The translations under genes were made by a program, and so were the position numbers. DNA of 64,000 nt from DATLGB01 sp964242305. Lineage in GTDB: Bacteria > Actinomycetota > Thermoleophilia > Solirubrobacterales > Solirubrobacteraceae. The stretch spans positions 8,854-72,853 of the forward strand of contig CAXTBB010000018.1 of assembly GCA_964242305.1 (NCBI GenBank). Reading direction: 5' to 3'. Below, piece after piece: positions 16,442 through 25,064 of the stretch; the stretch's first letter is position 1; every line of letters starts with the position of its first letter. The notes beneath the pieces are model-generated. The model searched no databases. It was given only the letters and a program-made list of their open reading frames with translations, and was not told the origin of the DNA.

Positions 16442-17481
16442 GGAGTGACGAGCACCTTCAGCGAGACCTGACGGTCGAGCTGGGTGCGGAAGGCTTCCTC
16501 GAAGTCGGCGAGCCCGAACTCGTGCGAGATGAAGATCGCGGGGTCGACGTCCCCGCGCTCGATGGCGTCGATGACCATCGGGAACTCGTCGTTGTAGGCG
16601 AACGACCCGCGGATGGTCAGCTCCTTCTCGACGATGCGCGAGGGGTTGACCTCGATCTTGGCGTTGTACATCGCGGTCATTGCCAGCGTGCCGCCGTGGC
16701 GGACCGACTTGAGACCTTCGGCGAACGCCGGCGCCGCACCCGCGCAGTCGATCACGACGTCGGCGCGGGCGCCCAACCCGTAGCCGCCCGGGCCGGTGAT
16801 CTCCCGCACGGCGTCGGTGATCTTGGTGGCGAGCGGGTCGACGGTGACGTCGGCGCCGAGGGCCTGGGCGGCGGCGCGGCGGACCGGGGACGGGTCGGCG
16901 ACGATCAGCGTGCCCGTCCCGCCCAGCTTGGCGAAGCGGGTGGCGGCGAGGCCGATCATGCCGGCGCCCAGCACCAGGGTGACGGTGCCCTCCAGCTCGC
17001 CCGCCTGACGGACGACACGGAGACCGACGGCGAGCGGCTCGACGAGGGCGCCGCCGCCGTCGGGGATCGAGTCGGGGAGGCGGAAGATCGTCTGGCCGGG
17101 GATCGCCCGCGGCACGAGGACGCGCTCGGCGAACGCGCCGCGCAGGCCGTAGCCGATGTTCATCGAGTGCCCGGCCTCGCACAGGTTGAGGCGGCCCTCC
17201 TGGCAGCGTGCGCACTGGCCGCACGGCAGCAGCGGGCGGACGGTGACGCGGTCCCCGACGGCGATGCCCTCGACGCCGGGCGCCTCGGTGACGCGCCCGG
17301 AGAACTCGTGGCCGAGGATCTGCCCGGGCTGGGCGGCGATGCCGTGCGAGTAGGAGTGCAGGTCGGAACCGCAGATGCCGCAGGTGGCCACCTCCACGAC
17401 GACCTGGCCGTCTTCGGCGTGCGGCTCGTCGAGTTCGACGAGCTCGAGCGCCTCGGGTGCGTTGTACCGGACTGCTCTCAT
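16438..17481 (-). CDS. Zinc-dependent alcohol dehydrogenase (sorbitol/threonine type)
   Basis: 347 residues, MDR superfamily. The catalytic zinc ligands are Cys in GICGSDLH and the GHEFSG block; the structural zinc site is CGQCARCQEGRLNLC; the NAD-binding GAGMIGL motif follows near residue 172. It oxidises a secondary or polyol-like alcohol. It is the last gene of the long minus-strand run that begins at the acyl-CoA ligase; its start codon shares one base with the SDR stop. Confidence 0.9.
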   Translation of the reverse strand: MRAVRYNAPEALELVELDEPHAEDGQVVVEVATCGICGSDLHSYSHGIAAQPGQILGHEFSGRVTEAPGVEGIAVGDRVTVRPLLPCGQCARCQEGRLNLCEAGHSMNIGYGLRGAFAERVLVPRAIPGQTIFRLPDSIPDGGGALVEPLAVGLRVVRQAGELEGTVTLVLGAGMIGLAATRFAKLGGTGTLIVADPSPVRRAAAQALGADVTVDPLATKITDAVREITGPGGYGLGARADVVIDCAGAAPAFAEGLKSVRHGGTLAMTAMYNAKIEVNPSRIVEKELTIRGSFAYNDEFPMVIDAIERGDVDPAIFISHEFGLADFEEAFRTQLDRQVSLKVLVTP

Positions 17482-18203
17482 CAGACTCCTCCGAGTGCGG
17501 CCGAGAGGCCGCCGTCCACCGGCACGATCGCGCCGGTCATGTAGGGCGAAGCGGAGACCCAGCCGACGACCGCGGCGATCTCGGCGGCCTCGGCGGGGCG
17601 CCGCAGCGGGATGCGGGTGATGATCTTCTCCCGCGCGCGGTCGTCGAGCGCCCCGGTCATCTCGGTCTCGGTGAAGCCCGGGACGACGAGGTTGCAGGTG
17701 ATCTTCCGGCGCGCGAGCTCGATGGCCAGCACGAGCGTCAGCCCGGCCAGCCCTGCCTTGGCGGAGCCGTAGGGGGCGTCGCCCGGGAACCCGCGGAAGC
17801 CGACGACGGCGCCGATGTTGACGATCGCCGCGCCCGCCTCCATCACCCGGACGGCCTCGCGGCAGATCCGGTACGGCGCAATCAGGTTGGCGTCGACCAC
17901 GGCCTCGAAGTCGCCGTCGGGGAGCGTCTCGATGCGCCCGCCGCGGTGGATGGCGGCGTTGTTGACCAGAACGTCGAGCCCGCCGAGCCGCTCGACCGCG
18001 CCGGTGACCGCGGTGGCCGGGCCGTCGGGGGAAGCGAGGTCGACGCGCAGCCCGTGCGCGGCCGGGCCCAGATCCTCAGCGACCCGCTCGACCGCCTCGC
18101 CGCGGGCGACGAGCACGACGCTGTCGCCGCGCTCGATCGCGGTGGCGGCGATCGCGGCACCGATGCCCCGCGAGGCGCCGGTGACGAGCCAGCGACGCGC
18201 CAT
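17481..18203 (-). CDS. SDR-family protein with Ala at the catalytic Ser position
   Basis: 240 residues. The cofactor motif TGASRGIG, NNAA and the YxxxK pair (APYGSAKAG) are present and the C-terminus (MTGAIVPVDGG) is normal. Counting 13 residues back from the catalytic Tyr, the residue that is Ser in FabG-type enzymes is Ala here (NIGAVVGF). The codon is GCC, so this is not a reading error of Ser by one position. It may be a slow reductase, a non-catalytic partner, or an enzyme with altered chemistry. It abuts the upstream alcohol dehydrogenase gene without a gap. Confidence 0.88.
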   Translation of the reverse strand: MARRWLVTGASRGIGAAIAATAIERGDSVVLVARGEAVERVAEDLGPAAHGLRVDLASPDGPATAVTGAVERLGGLDVLVNNAAIHRGGRIETLPDGDFEAVVDANLIAPYRICREAVRVMEAGAAIVNIGAVVGFRGFPGDAPYGSAKAGLAGLTLVLAIELARRKITCNLVVPGFTETEMTGALDDRAREKIITRIPLRRPAEAAEIAAVVGWVSASPYMTGAIVPVDGGLSAALGGV

Positions 18204-19223
18204 CTACGCGCGCACGTCGACGACGATGCGCGACCCGCCGGTGTCGCCGCGCGCGACGCGAGCGACACCATCGGCGACGTCCTCGATGCCGATGACGTCG
18301 CCGACCACGCGCGGCAGGTCCAGCCGACCGGTCGACATCAATCCGATGACGGCCTCGACCTCGGAGCGGTCGGCGCCGTAGGACCCGACCATCTCCCGCT
18401 CACGCAGGACGAAGGTCATGATGCGGCCGGCGGCGGCGGGCTCGTGGCCGACGCCGATGATGACCGCACGGCCGCCGTCGTCGAGCGAGCGCACGGCCCC
18501 TTCGACGGTCACGGACTTGCCGACGAACTCCAGCGACGTGTCGACGCCGCCGAGCTTGGTGATCTCGGCGAGGGCGTCGTCCGGGTGGTAGGCGGCGGTG
18601 GCGCCGGACTCCATCGCCCAGCCCCTCGCCTCCTCGCGGAGGTCGACGGCGACGACATCCGACGCGCCCAGCGCGGCGGCGATGCCGACGGCCGAGAGCC
18701 CGAGGCCGCCGGTGCCCCAGACCGCCACGCGCGAGCCCTCGCGCACGCGGCCCTGGGTGGCGACCGCGTGGTATGCGGTGGCCACGGAGTCGGTGGCGAC
18801 GGCGACGAGCTCGTCCGACATGCCCTCCGGCGCCTCGATCAGCTGGGAGACCGGGACGGTGGTGAGGTCGGCCCACGCGCCGTGCGTGTCGGCGCCGATG
18901 CACAGCCGCGCCTTGCACAGCACCGACCGGCCGTTCAGGCAACGGTCGCAGACCCCGCAGGTGATCAGCGGGACGATGGCCACGCGGGTGCCGATCGGCG
19001 GGCCCTCCGTGTCGGGGCCGAGCGCCTCGACGTAGCCGCACGGCTCGTGGCCGAGCACGATCGGCATGAACGCCGTCCTGGCCGAGCCGTCGATGACGAA
19101 GTGGGTGTCGGAGCCGCAGATGCCGACCTTGGTGAGGGAGATCAAGGCCTCGCCGGGCCCCGGCTCGGGCTCGGGCCACTCGCGGACGGTCAGCCCGGAC
19201 TCGTCGAGGACGGCAGCGCGCAT
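18204..19223 (-). CDS. Zinc-dependent alcohol dehydrogenase
   Basis: 339 residues, MDR superfamily. Zinc ligands are visible in GICGSDTH and GHEPCG, the structural zinc site in CGVCDRCLNGRSVLC, and the nucleotide fold motif in WGTGGLGLSAVG. It is distinct from the enzyme two genes downstream, so the operon codes for two different alcohol dehydrogenases flanking an SDR; they may act on successive alcohol groups of one substrate. It follows the phosphotriesterase-like gene after 10 bp. Confidence 0.9.
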   Translation of the reverse strand: MRAAVLDESGLTVREWPEPEPGPGEALISLTKVGICGSDTHFVIDGSARTAFMPIVLGHEPCGYVEALGPDTEGPPIGTRVAIVPLITCGVCDRCLNGRSVLCKARLCIGADTHGAWADLTTVPVSQLIEAPEGMSDELVAVATDSVATAYHAVATQGRVREGSRVAVWGTGGLGLSAVGIAAALGASDVVAVDLREEARGWAMESGATAAYHPDDALAEITKLGGVDTSLEFVGKSVTVEGAVRSLDDGGRAVIIGVGHEPAAAGRIMTFVLREREMVGSYGADRSEVEAVIGLMSTGRLDLPRVVGDVIGIEDVADGVARVARGDTGGSRIVVDVRA

Positions 19224-19233
19224 CCGGCAGCTC

Positions 19234-20169
19234 CTAGGTGGTCCACGCGAAGAAGCGCGCGGGGTTGTCGATCAGCAGGCGGTCGGTGTCTTCGCGGGAC
19301 ACGCCCTCGGTCCACAGCCACGGCACGAAGCGCCACAGGATGTAGGTGAAGCCGGGACCGCCGCCGTAGGAGGTCAGGTAGGACTGGCGGGCGATGTCGC
19401 CGGCCAGCATCAGCTGGTCCCCGTAGCCCTCGTCGATCAGGCGCTTGATGAACGCGATGCGCGTCGCGTCCGGCCCGTAGTGCTCCTTGGAGATGCAGTC
19501 GTAGCCGATGCGCGCGCCCGTCTTGACGACGGCGAGGTGCTGATCGAAGTCGAGCTTGAGGTCCTGGTGGCCGATGCAGACCTTCTCGAGGTCGGCGCCC
19601 GCCTCCTCGAAGATGCGGATCTGCTCGAGCGGGATCGTCCCCTTCGTCGTGTGCGTGGTGATCGGCACGCCGAGGTCGCGCTGCACGATCGCAGCGGCCG
19701 TCAGCATCTTGACCTCGTCGGGATGGACCTGATCCTTGGACGTGCCGACCTTGATGACGCCGGCGCGGACGTCGGGCGCGTCGACGTAGCCCTCTGTCAG
19801 ATCCTGCACCATCTCGTCGACCAGCGAGGCGACGGTGCGCTCGGAGAGGTCGAGGACCCCGCGCCAGTAGCCCTCCATGATGTGCCCGGTGGCGGCGATG
19901 ACATTGACGCCGGTCCGCCGTGCGAGCTCGGCGAGGCCCGCGGCGTCACGGCCGTACTCGGAGCAGGTGACCTCGACGATGGTGCTCCCGCCCGCCTGCT
20001 TGAAGAGGTCCATCTCGGCGGCCGACTTGTCGATCGATCCGAGGATCATGTCCTCCGATCCCTTGAGCAGGTGCTCGCCCGGGTCGGTGAGCAGGTGCTC
20101 GTGCGCGTAGGTGACGCCGAGCGCGGACGGCTCGATCTCGCCGAGCACGGTGTGGACGCTGCCGGTCAT
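19234..20169 (-). CDS. Phosphotriesterase-family metal-dependent hydrolase
   Basis: 311 residues of the amidohydrolase fold, PTE/lactonase branch. Metal ligands are visible: HxH in YAHEHLL (residues 23, 25), the carboxylated Lys in AGVIKVGTS, His in ITTHTTKG, His in IGHQD, and Asp in LAGDIAR. Most natural members hydrolyse lactones rather than phosphotriesters. In this operon a lactone opened to a hydroxy acid and then oxidised by the downstream dehydrogenases would be consistent. The start overlaps the winged-helix gene stop (ATGA). Confidence 0.88.
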   Translation of the reverse strand: MTGSVHTVLGEIEPSALGVTYAHEHLLTDPGEHLLKGSEDMILGSIDKSAAEMDLFKQAGGSTIVEVTCSEYGRDAAGLAELARRTGVNVIAATGHIMEGYWRGVLDLSERTVASLVDEMVQDLTEGYVDAPDVRAGVIKVGTSKDQVHPDEVKMLTAAAIVQRDLGVPITTHTTKGTIPLEQIRIFEEAGADLEKVCIGHQDLKLDFDQHLAVVKTGARIGYDCISKEHYGPDATRIAFIKRLIDEGYGDQLMLAGDIARQSYLTSYGGGPGFTYILWRFVPWLWTEGVSREDTDRLLIDNPARFFAWTT

Positions 20170-20744
20170 TCGGAGCCTTCCTCGGCCCGGGTGCGCCCGA
20201 GGGTCAACAGGAAGTCCTCGTGGCACTCGAACCAGACGTTGTGGTAGCTGTCGACGCGGGGGGAGACGAAGTAGCGCGGGTCGTCCTCGATCTTCTCGAG
20301 GGCGCCGCCGAGCCGCCGCCCGTAGCCCGCGAAGCGCGGGACGACCTCGCCGGTCTGGGCCAGGGCGCGGTCGGCCAGCTCGTGCACGTCCTCGAGCCGT
20401 CCGAGCAGGTCGAAGCGGTCGTCGTCGGTGGCGGCGTGCTGCCAGCGCGCGGCCAGGCCCTTGACGTCGTTGTTGAGGGCGAGGAACCCGTCGTAGAGAT
20501 CGGCGAGCGAGGCCCGGGTCTCCGGGGGATGGGCCGCCGCCAGGTCGGCGGCGTGGCGTTCGCGGCCCTCCTCGGAGAGCACCCAGCCGGGCCGCTTGCG
20601 CGAGGGCCGCTCGAAGGCGACGCCCTCGGCCTCGAGCTCGCGCAGATGCGCGAGGACCGCGCCGGCGTCCATCCCGACCGCCTCGCCGATCGCCTCCGGC
20701 GTCGCGATGCCCTTCACGCGCAGCGCGTGGAGCACGTCATCCAT
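20166..20744 (-). CDS. Winged-helix protein, possible regulator
   Basis: 192 residues. Residues 1-70 fit a winged helix-turn-helix (IATPEAIGEAVGMDAGAVLAH then the wing, ending in RPGWVLSEEGRERHAA). The rest is helical and acidic with no recognised family; it includes ADLYDGFLALNNDVKGLA and ends DSYHNVWFECHEDFLL. It lies inside the catabolic operon rather than beside it, overlapping the genes on either side, so it may be an autoregulator or ligand-sensing subunit. DNA binding is inferred only from the N-terminal pattern. Confidence 0.75.
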   Translation of the reverse strand: MDDVLHALRVKGIATPEAIGEAVGMDAGAVLAHLRELEAEGVAFERPSRKRPGWVLSEEGRERHAADLAAAHPPETRASLADLYDGFLALNNDVKGLAARWQHAATDDDRFDLLGRLEDVHELADRALAQTGEVVPRFAGYGRRLGGALEKIEDDPRYFVSPRVDSYHNVWFECHEDFLLTLGRTRAEEGSE

Positions 20745-21765
20745 GGAGGGCCGCCCGCTCCGGGTTCAGCTCGCCCATGCGGGCCAGCCAGGCGATGGTG
20801 TCGCCGGCCATCTGCAGCGTCGCCTGCTCGACGCCCGCGTCGCGCATGCGGTCCAGCTCGCCGGCGACCTCGGAGGACGAGCCGACGAAGCAGACCTTGC
20901 GCATCGAGTCCGGGGTGACGAAGGGCTCCAGGTGCTCGGGGGTGAAGACGAGGTAACCCAGGAAGTTGTCGAAGTGGCGCGTCTGCTCGTCGAGGCTGGC
21001 GCGGTACTTGGAGTAGGCGCGGTAGCCGTCGCGGAACTCCGCGGGCACCTCGTCGGCCGACGCGTGGTTGGCGGTCAAGTAGCGCAGCCGCGAGACGACC
21101 AGCGGGCCGAGGGCCGCGCGGGCGGCGTCGGTGTCGAGCTCCGCGTCGGACTCGATCGGATAGACGGCGAAGACGACCCCGAGCTGCGGGCTCTCGCCGA
21201 CGCGCGCGCGGACCTCGGCGACGCCGTCGGGACCCGTCCAGCGGACGAGCACGCCGTCGATCGGCGCGCCGGCCGCGCGCCGCTGGCCCTTGGGGCCGAA
21301 GACGGACAGCCACAGCGGCACGCCGGGCGCGAGCGACATCCAGCGGTCGTCGGGGTGCAGGAACCGGATCGGCCGCCCGTCGAGCGACACCGTCTCACCC
21401 GCGAGCAGGCCGTGCACGATCTCCAGATAGGCGAACAGCTCGTCCTGCGTGGCCGGGCGGGCGCCGAGCGAGTGGCGGGCGGAGTTCCCGCGTCCGAGTC
21501 CGAGGACCGCCCGCCCCGGCGCCATCCGGGACATCGTGGCGATCGCCTGCGCCGTAGCGTGAGCGGGCCGGGCGTGAGGGTACGTCACGCCCGGCCCGAC
21601 CTTCAGGGAGGAGGTGGCCTGAAGGGCTTCGGCACACGCCATGTAGACGTCGCCGAAGACGAGGGGGCTGTCGTACATCCAGAGGTGGCTGAAGCCGGCC
21701 TCCTCGGCGGCGAGCGCGATCGGCCCGACGCCGGGATGGGCGTCCACGTACAGCCCGAGGTCCAT
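20737..21765 (-). CDS. LLM-class F420-dependent oxidoreductase
   Basis: 342 residues with the luciferase-like fold: EEAGFSHLWMYDSP near residue 20, VGPGVTYPHARPA, and the GRAVLGLGRGNSA segment that binds the cofactor phosphate in methylene-H4MPT-reductase-like enzymes. The ATG abuts the stop of the first 550-residue paralogue. It overlaps the winged-helix gene by 8 bp. Within the operon it could oxidise an alcohol or aldehyde using F420. Confidence 0.87.
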   Translation of the reverse strand: MDLGLYVDAHPGVGPIALAAEEAGFSHLWMYDSPLVFGDVYMACAEALQATSSLKVGPGVTYPHARPAHATAQAIATMSRMAPGRAVLGLGRGNSARHSLGARPATQDELFAYLEIVHGLLAGETVSLDGRPIRFLHPDDRWMSLAPGVPLWLSVFGPKGQRRAAGAPIDGVLVRWTGPDGVAEVRARVGESPQLGVVFAVYPIESDAELDTDAARAALGPLVVSRLRYLTANHASADEVPAEFRDGYRAYSKYRASLDEQTRHFDNFLGYLVFTPEHLEPFVTPDSMRKVCFVGSSSEVAGELDRMRDAGVEQATLQMAGDTIAWLARMGELNPERAALHG

Positions 21766-23418
21766 TTACGCCGCCGCCTCGGCGGTCGCCGGCGCCCCTG
21801 CGCGCCAGGGCTGCTCGCCGGCCTCGGTCCGCGTGGCGTCGAGGTCGGCGCGCACCAACGAGGAGCCGCGGTCACGCAACAGCCGTGACGTCTCCTGCGT
21901 GTAGCGGTACATCGCGTCGACCTCGGGCTCGGCGTGGTGGTACTTGACCGTGTAGGCGTCGAAGTTGCGCCACGGGCCGTCGATCAGCGGTGACGTGAAC
22001 GCCTTCGCCGCCGCGTTGAGCTCGTCCTCGGTGAGGCGCCCGGCGGTCGTCGAGAACGTGCTGGTCTTCGCCGGCAGGCTCCAGGTGCCGACGCAGTCCG
22101 ACAGCCCGTTCGGGTTCACGCGCCGCGAGTAGTCGTGCTCGCCCAGCACGTGGCCCGGGATCATGTGCGCCCCGCGGCCGGGATGGGGCAGCGGGCCGGC
22201 GCCGCCGCTGCGCCGCCACGACCCGTAGAGGATCGGGTGCAGGTAGTACTCGTTGGACGAGCCGACCGAGCCGACCAGCGCCGCGAAGTTGTCCACGTAG
22301 GCGTCGTAGGCGTACTCCTCGTTGAACAGCGGCCACAGCCGCCGCGTGCGGTCGTCGACGAAGTCCCAGTCGGACTGCTTGTACTCGCCGGCCATCAGCA
22401 GCGCCTCCAGCGGCGCGCGCAGGTAGGTCTGGACGCCCGCCTCGGTCATCTGGTCGAACGTCATGTCGGCGAAGCGCGAGTAGAGCTTGCGCGTCGCCTG
22501 CGTGAGCTCGTCGGCCAGCGCCAGGAAGGTCTCGGTCAGCTCGCGCGCCGAGTCCATCCCGACCGGGACGTAGCGGTCCGACAGGAAGTCCGACGCGTAG
22601 AGGCCCACGCCGACGATCGAGTCCTGGTAGTCCTCGGGCGTGGTGTAGGGGGTGCCCCAGTCGGTGATGTCGATCGACACGCCGTCCGTGATGACGACGA
22701 CGGTCAGGTTGGAGTGCGTGACGCCTTCGGCGACCCCGTCGAGCCAGGCCAGCCCGCACTCGCCCATGTTCAGGAAGTCGCGCGTGTGCATGAGCAGCCG
22801 GTCGCCGAGCGCGTAGGGCCCGGAGGCGGCGAGCCCGGTGCGGCTCTCGCAATGGACGAGGAAGTTGTACTGCGTCCCGACCGCCATGAACTTGGCGGCC
22901 GCGTGGCGCAGCGCCTCGTCGCACGCGAAGGCGTCCGCCTCGAACACCTGCAGCTGGCGCTCGTCGTCGTCGTGATTGATGTCCCCTGCGTCGAGGGCGT
23001 AGATGTGCCCGTCGTTGCGATGGAAGGCACCCGCCATCCGCTTGTACCAGTCGACCATGAAGCACAGGTCCTCGAGGTTGTCCTCGGGCCCGATCAGGCC
23101 GAGGCGCATGAGCAGCGAGCGGCCGTTGAGGTAGTAGTTCAGCGACGACCACGAGGTCAGCCGGGTGAGCGTCGTCGAGACGTTGCGGGTGCGGTGCCCG
23201 ACGTCCTCGGGCGACACGACGGTGAGCGCCTTGCGGAGCAGATCCGGCCAGCGCCAGTACGTGTCGATCATGGTCATGTCGAGGTAGGGCAGGATCGGGA
23301 ACAGCTTCGACTCCTGCGCGGTGCGCGTCACGCAGTTGTGCACGAGCACGTCGTCGGAGCGCTGGATGAGGACGTTGGCCGCGTGCAGTTGCTCCTCGGT
23401 GATCTTCCACTCGCTCAT
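21766..23418 (-). CDS. Unrecognised 550-residue protein, paralogue 1
   Basis: I do not recognise a family. The protein aligns over its full length, nearly gap-free, with the 549-residue product encoded just upstream; about half of the residues agree by eye in the first 120. Shared blocks include CxTRTAQESKLFP (residue about 30), LxxYLNGR, the EADAFxCDxALRHAAAKFM segment near 187, FLVHCESRxGL, DRYVPVGMDS, EYYLHP and PEVDAMYRYTQE. No signal peptide or membrane segment is seen, so it is probably cytoplasmic. The many conserved His, Asp, Glu and Trp suggest an enzyme. Its ATG overlaps the upstream stop (ATGA), arguing for stoichiometric synthesis of a complex. Confidence 0.9.
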   Translation of the reverse strand: MSEWKITEEQLHAANVLIQRSDDVLVHNCVTRTAQESKLFPILPYLDMTMIDTYWRWPDLLRKALTVVSPEDVGHRTRNVSTTLTRLTSWSSLNYYLNGRSLLMRLGLIGPEDNLEDLCFMVDWYKRMAGAFHRNDGHIYALDAGDINHDDDERQLQVFEADAFACDEALRHAAAKFMAVGTQYNFLVHCESRTGLAASGPYALGDRLLMHTRDFLNMGECGLAWLDGVAEGVTHSNLTVVVITDGVSIDITDWGTPYTTPEDYQDSIVGVGLYASDFLSDRYVPVGMDSARELTETFLALADELTQATRKLYSRFADMTFDQMTEAGVQTYLRAPLEALLMAGEYKQSDWDFVDDRTRRLWPLFNEEYAYDAYVDNFAALVGSVGSSNEYYLHPILYGSWRRSGGAGPLPHPGRGAHMIPGHVLGEHDYSRRVNPNGLSDCVGTWSLPAKTSTFSTTAGRLTEDELNAAAKAFTSPLIDGPWRNFDAYTVKYHHAEPEVDAMYRYTQETSRLLRDRGSSLVRADLDATRTEAGEQPWRAGAPATAEAAA

Positions 23419-25064
23419 GCCGGCTCTCCGATCACGTTGCGGGAAACGTCTGACCACGGGTGTTCGCCGGCGGCGGTGCGGGCGGCGTCGATGTCCCGGC
23501 GCACCAGCGAGGCGCCCCGGTCGCGCAGGTTGCGCGAGTGCTCCTGCGTGTAGCGGTACATCGCGTCGATCTCCGGGTCGTCGTGGTGCCACTTGACGGT
23601 GGTCTCGTCGTGGTCACGCCAGTCGCCGGTGAACTTCGAGGTAAACGCCCGCGCGCGCGCGTTCATCTCGTCCTGCGTGAGCTTGCCCTCGCCGAACGTG
23701 TAGAGCCCGGACTTGGGCTCCATGGAGCTGTGGCCCTTCGCGTCGGACAGCCCGTTGGCGTTGACGCGCAGCGGATAGTCGTGGTCGGAGAGGATGTGCG
23801 CCGGCACGAGGACCGCGTTGCGGCCCGGGGTGGGGAGGTCGCCCGTCCCGCCCGCGCGCCGCCACACGTCGTAGGCGACGGGGTGCAGGTAGTAGTCGGT
23901 CGACGCGCCCTGGTGGCCGAGCATGACGGCGAACTGGTCGACGTAGGCGTCCATGCCGTACTCCTCGTTGGCGATCTCCCAGAAGCGCCGGGTGCGATCG
24001 TCCATGAAGAACCAGTCGCTCGTGTCGTAGGTGCCGGCCATGTGCGCCGCCTCGGAGGGCGCGTGGATGTAGCTGTAGACACCGCCCTCGACCATCTGCG
24101 CGAAGCTCATCGACGCGAAGCGGGAGTACAGCTGCCGGGTCGCCTGGGTGATCTCCTCGGTCAGCCCCTGCAGGGTCTCGACCAGCTCGCTGCGCGAGTC
24201 CATCCCGACCGGGACGTAGCGGTCGGTGAGGAAGTCGGACGTGTAGAGCCCGAAGCCGATGATCGAGCCCTGGTAGTCCTCGGGCTGCGTGTAGGCCGTG
24301 GCGAAGTCGGTGATGTCGATCGCGACGTCCTCGGTGATGACCACCGCGGTGAGGCTGTTGTGCGTCACGCCCGCGGCGACCCCGTCCAGCCACGGCAGGT
24401 CGCACTCGGCGAGGTTGATGAAGTCGCGCGTGTGCATGAGCTTGGAGCCGCCCATGCGGTAGGGGCCGGACGCGCTCAGGCCCATGCGGCTCTCGCAGTG
24501 GACGAGGAAGGAGTACTGCGTCCCGGCGGCCATGAACTTCGCGGCGGCGTGGCGCAGGGCGTCGTCGCACTCGAAGGCGTCGGCCTCGAAGACCTGGAGC
24601 ACGCGCTCGTCGTGCTCCTGGGCGATGTCCTTGGCGTCGAGCGCCCAGGTGTGGGCGCCGTTGCGGTGGCTCGCCCGCGAGAAGCGCTGCCAGAAGTCGA
24701 CCATGAAGACGAGGTCCTCGAGGTTGTCCTCGGCCCGCAGCAGCCCGGCCCGGATGAGCAGGGCGCGCCCGTTGAGGTAGAAGTTGATCGTCCCCCAGGC
24801 GTTGAGCTTGGTCAGGTGGGTCGTCGCGCTGCGCGACCGGTGCCCGATGTCCTCGGGGGAGATCTCCGCGGTCGCCTTGCGCAGCAGGTCCGGGAAGCGG
24901 TAGTACGCGTCCAGGAAGCAGAGGTACAGGTACGGCATCAGCGGGAACAGCTTCGACTCCTGCGCCGTCCGCGTCAGGCAGTTGTTGACGATCACGTCGT
25001 CGACGCGCTGGAGGAAGGTGTTGACCTCCAGCAGCTTCGGCTCGTCGATGCGCCAATCGCTCAT
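23415..25064 (-). CDS. Unrecognised 549-residue protein, paralogue 2
   Basis: Partner and paralogue of the following gene, with the same length and the same conserved blocks: CLTRTAQESKLFP, FYLNGRALL, VFEADAFECDDALRHAAAK, FLVHCESRMGL, YVPVGMDSRSE, YYLHP, WRRAGGTGDLP, PEIDAMYRYTQEHS. Differences cluster in the middle and C-terminal thirds, as expected for two subunits that have diverged after a tandem duplication. No ATP-grasp, Rossmann or metal-binding signature that I know is present. Start and stop overlap its neighbours by 4 bp on both sides. The phosphohistidine-domain gene directly upstream makes a phosphotransfer complex one testable idea. Confidence 0.9.
   Translation of the reverse strand: MSDWRIDEPKLLEVNTFLQRVDDVIVNNCLTRTAQESKLFPLMPYLYLCFLDAYYRFPDLLRKATAEISPEDIGHRSRSATTHLTKLNAWGTINFYLNGRALLIRAGLLRAEDNLEDLVFMVDFWQRFSRASHRNGAHTWALDAKDIAQEHDERVLQVFEADAFECDDALRHAAAKFMAAGTQYSFLVHCESRMGLSASGPYRMGGSKLMHTRDFINLAECDLPWLDGVAAGVTHNSLTAVVITEDVAIDITDFATAYTQPEDYQGSIIGFGLYTSDFLTDRYVPVGMDSRSELVETLQGLTEEITQATRQLYSRFASMSFAQMVEGGVYSYIHAPSEAAHMAGTYDTSDWFFMDDRTRRFWEIANEEYGMDAYVDQFAVMLGHQGASTDYYLHPVAYDVWRRAGGTGDLPTPGRNAVLVPAHILSDHDYPLRVNANGLSDAKGHSSMEPKSGLYTFGEGKLTQDEMNARARAFTSKFTGDWRDHDETTVKWHHDDPEIDAMYRYTQEHSRNLRDRGASLVRRDIDAARTAAGEHPWSDVSRNVIGEPA

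Noticed and set aside
21766..25064. The 550-residue pair as ATP-grasp/PEP-synthase halves
   Set aside because: None of the ATP-grasp or PEP-barrel motifs seen in the PPDK-like protein at 10826 can be found in either sequence, so the family is left open.
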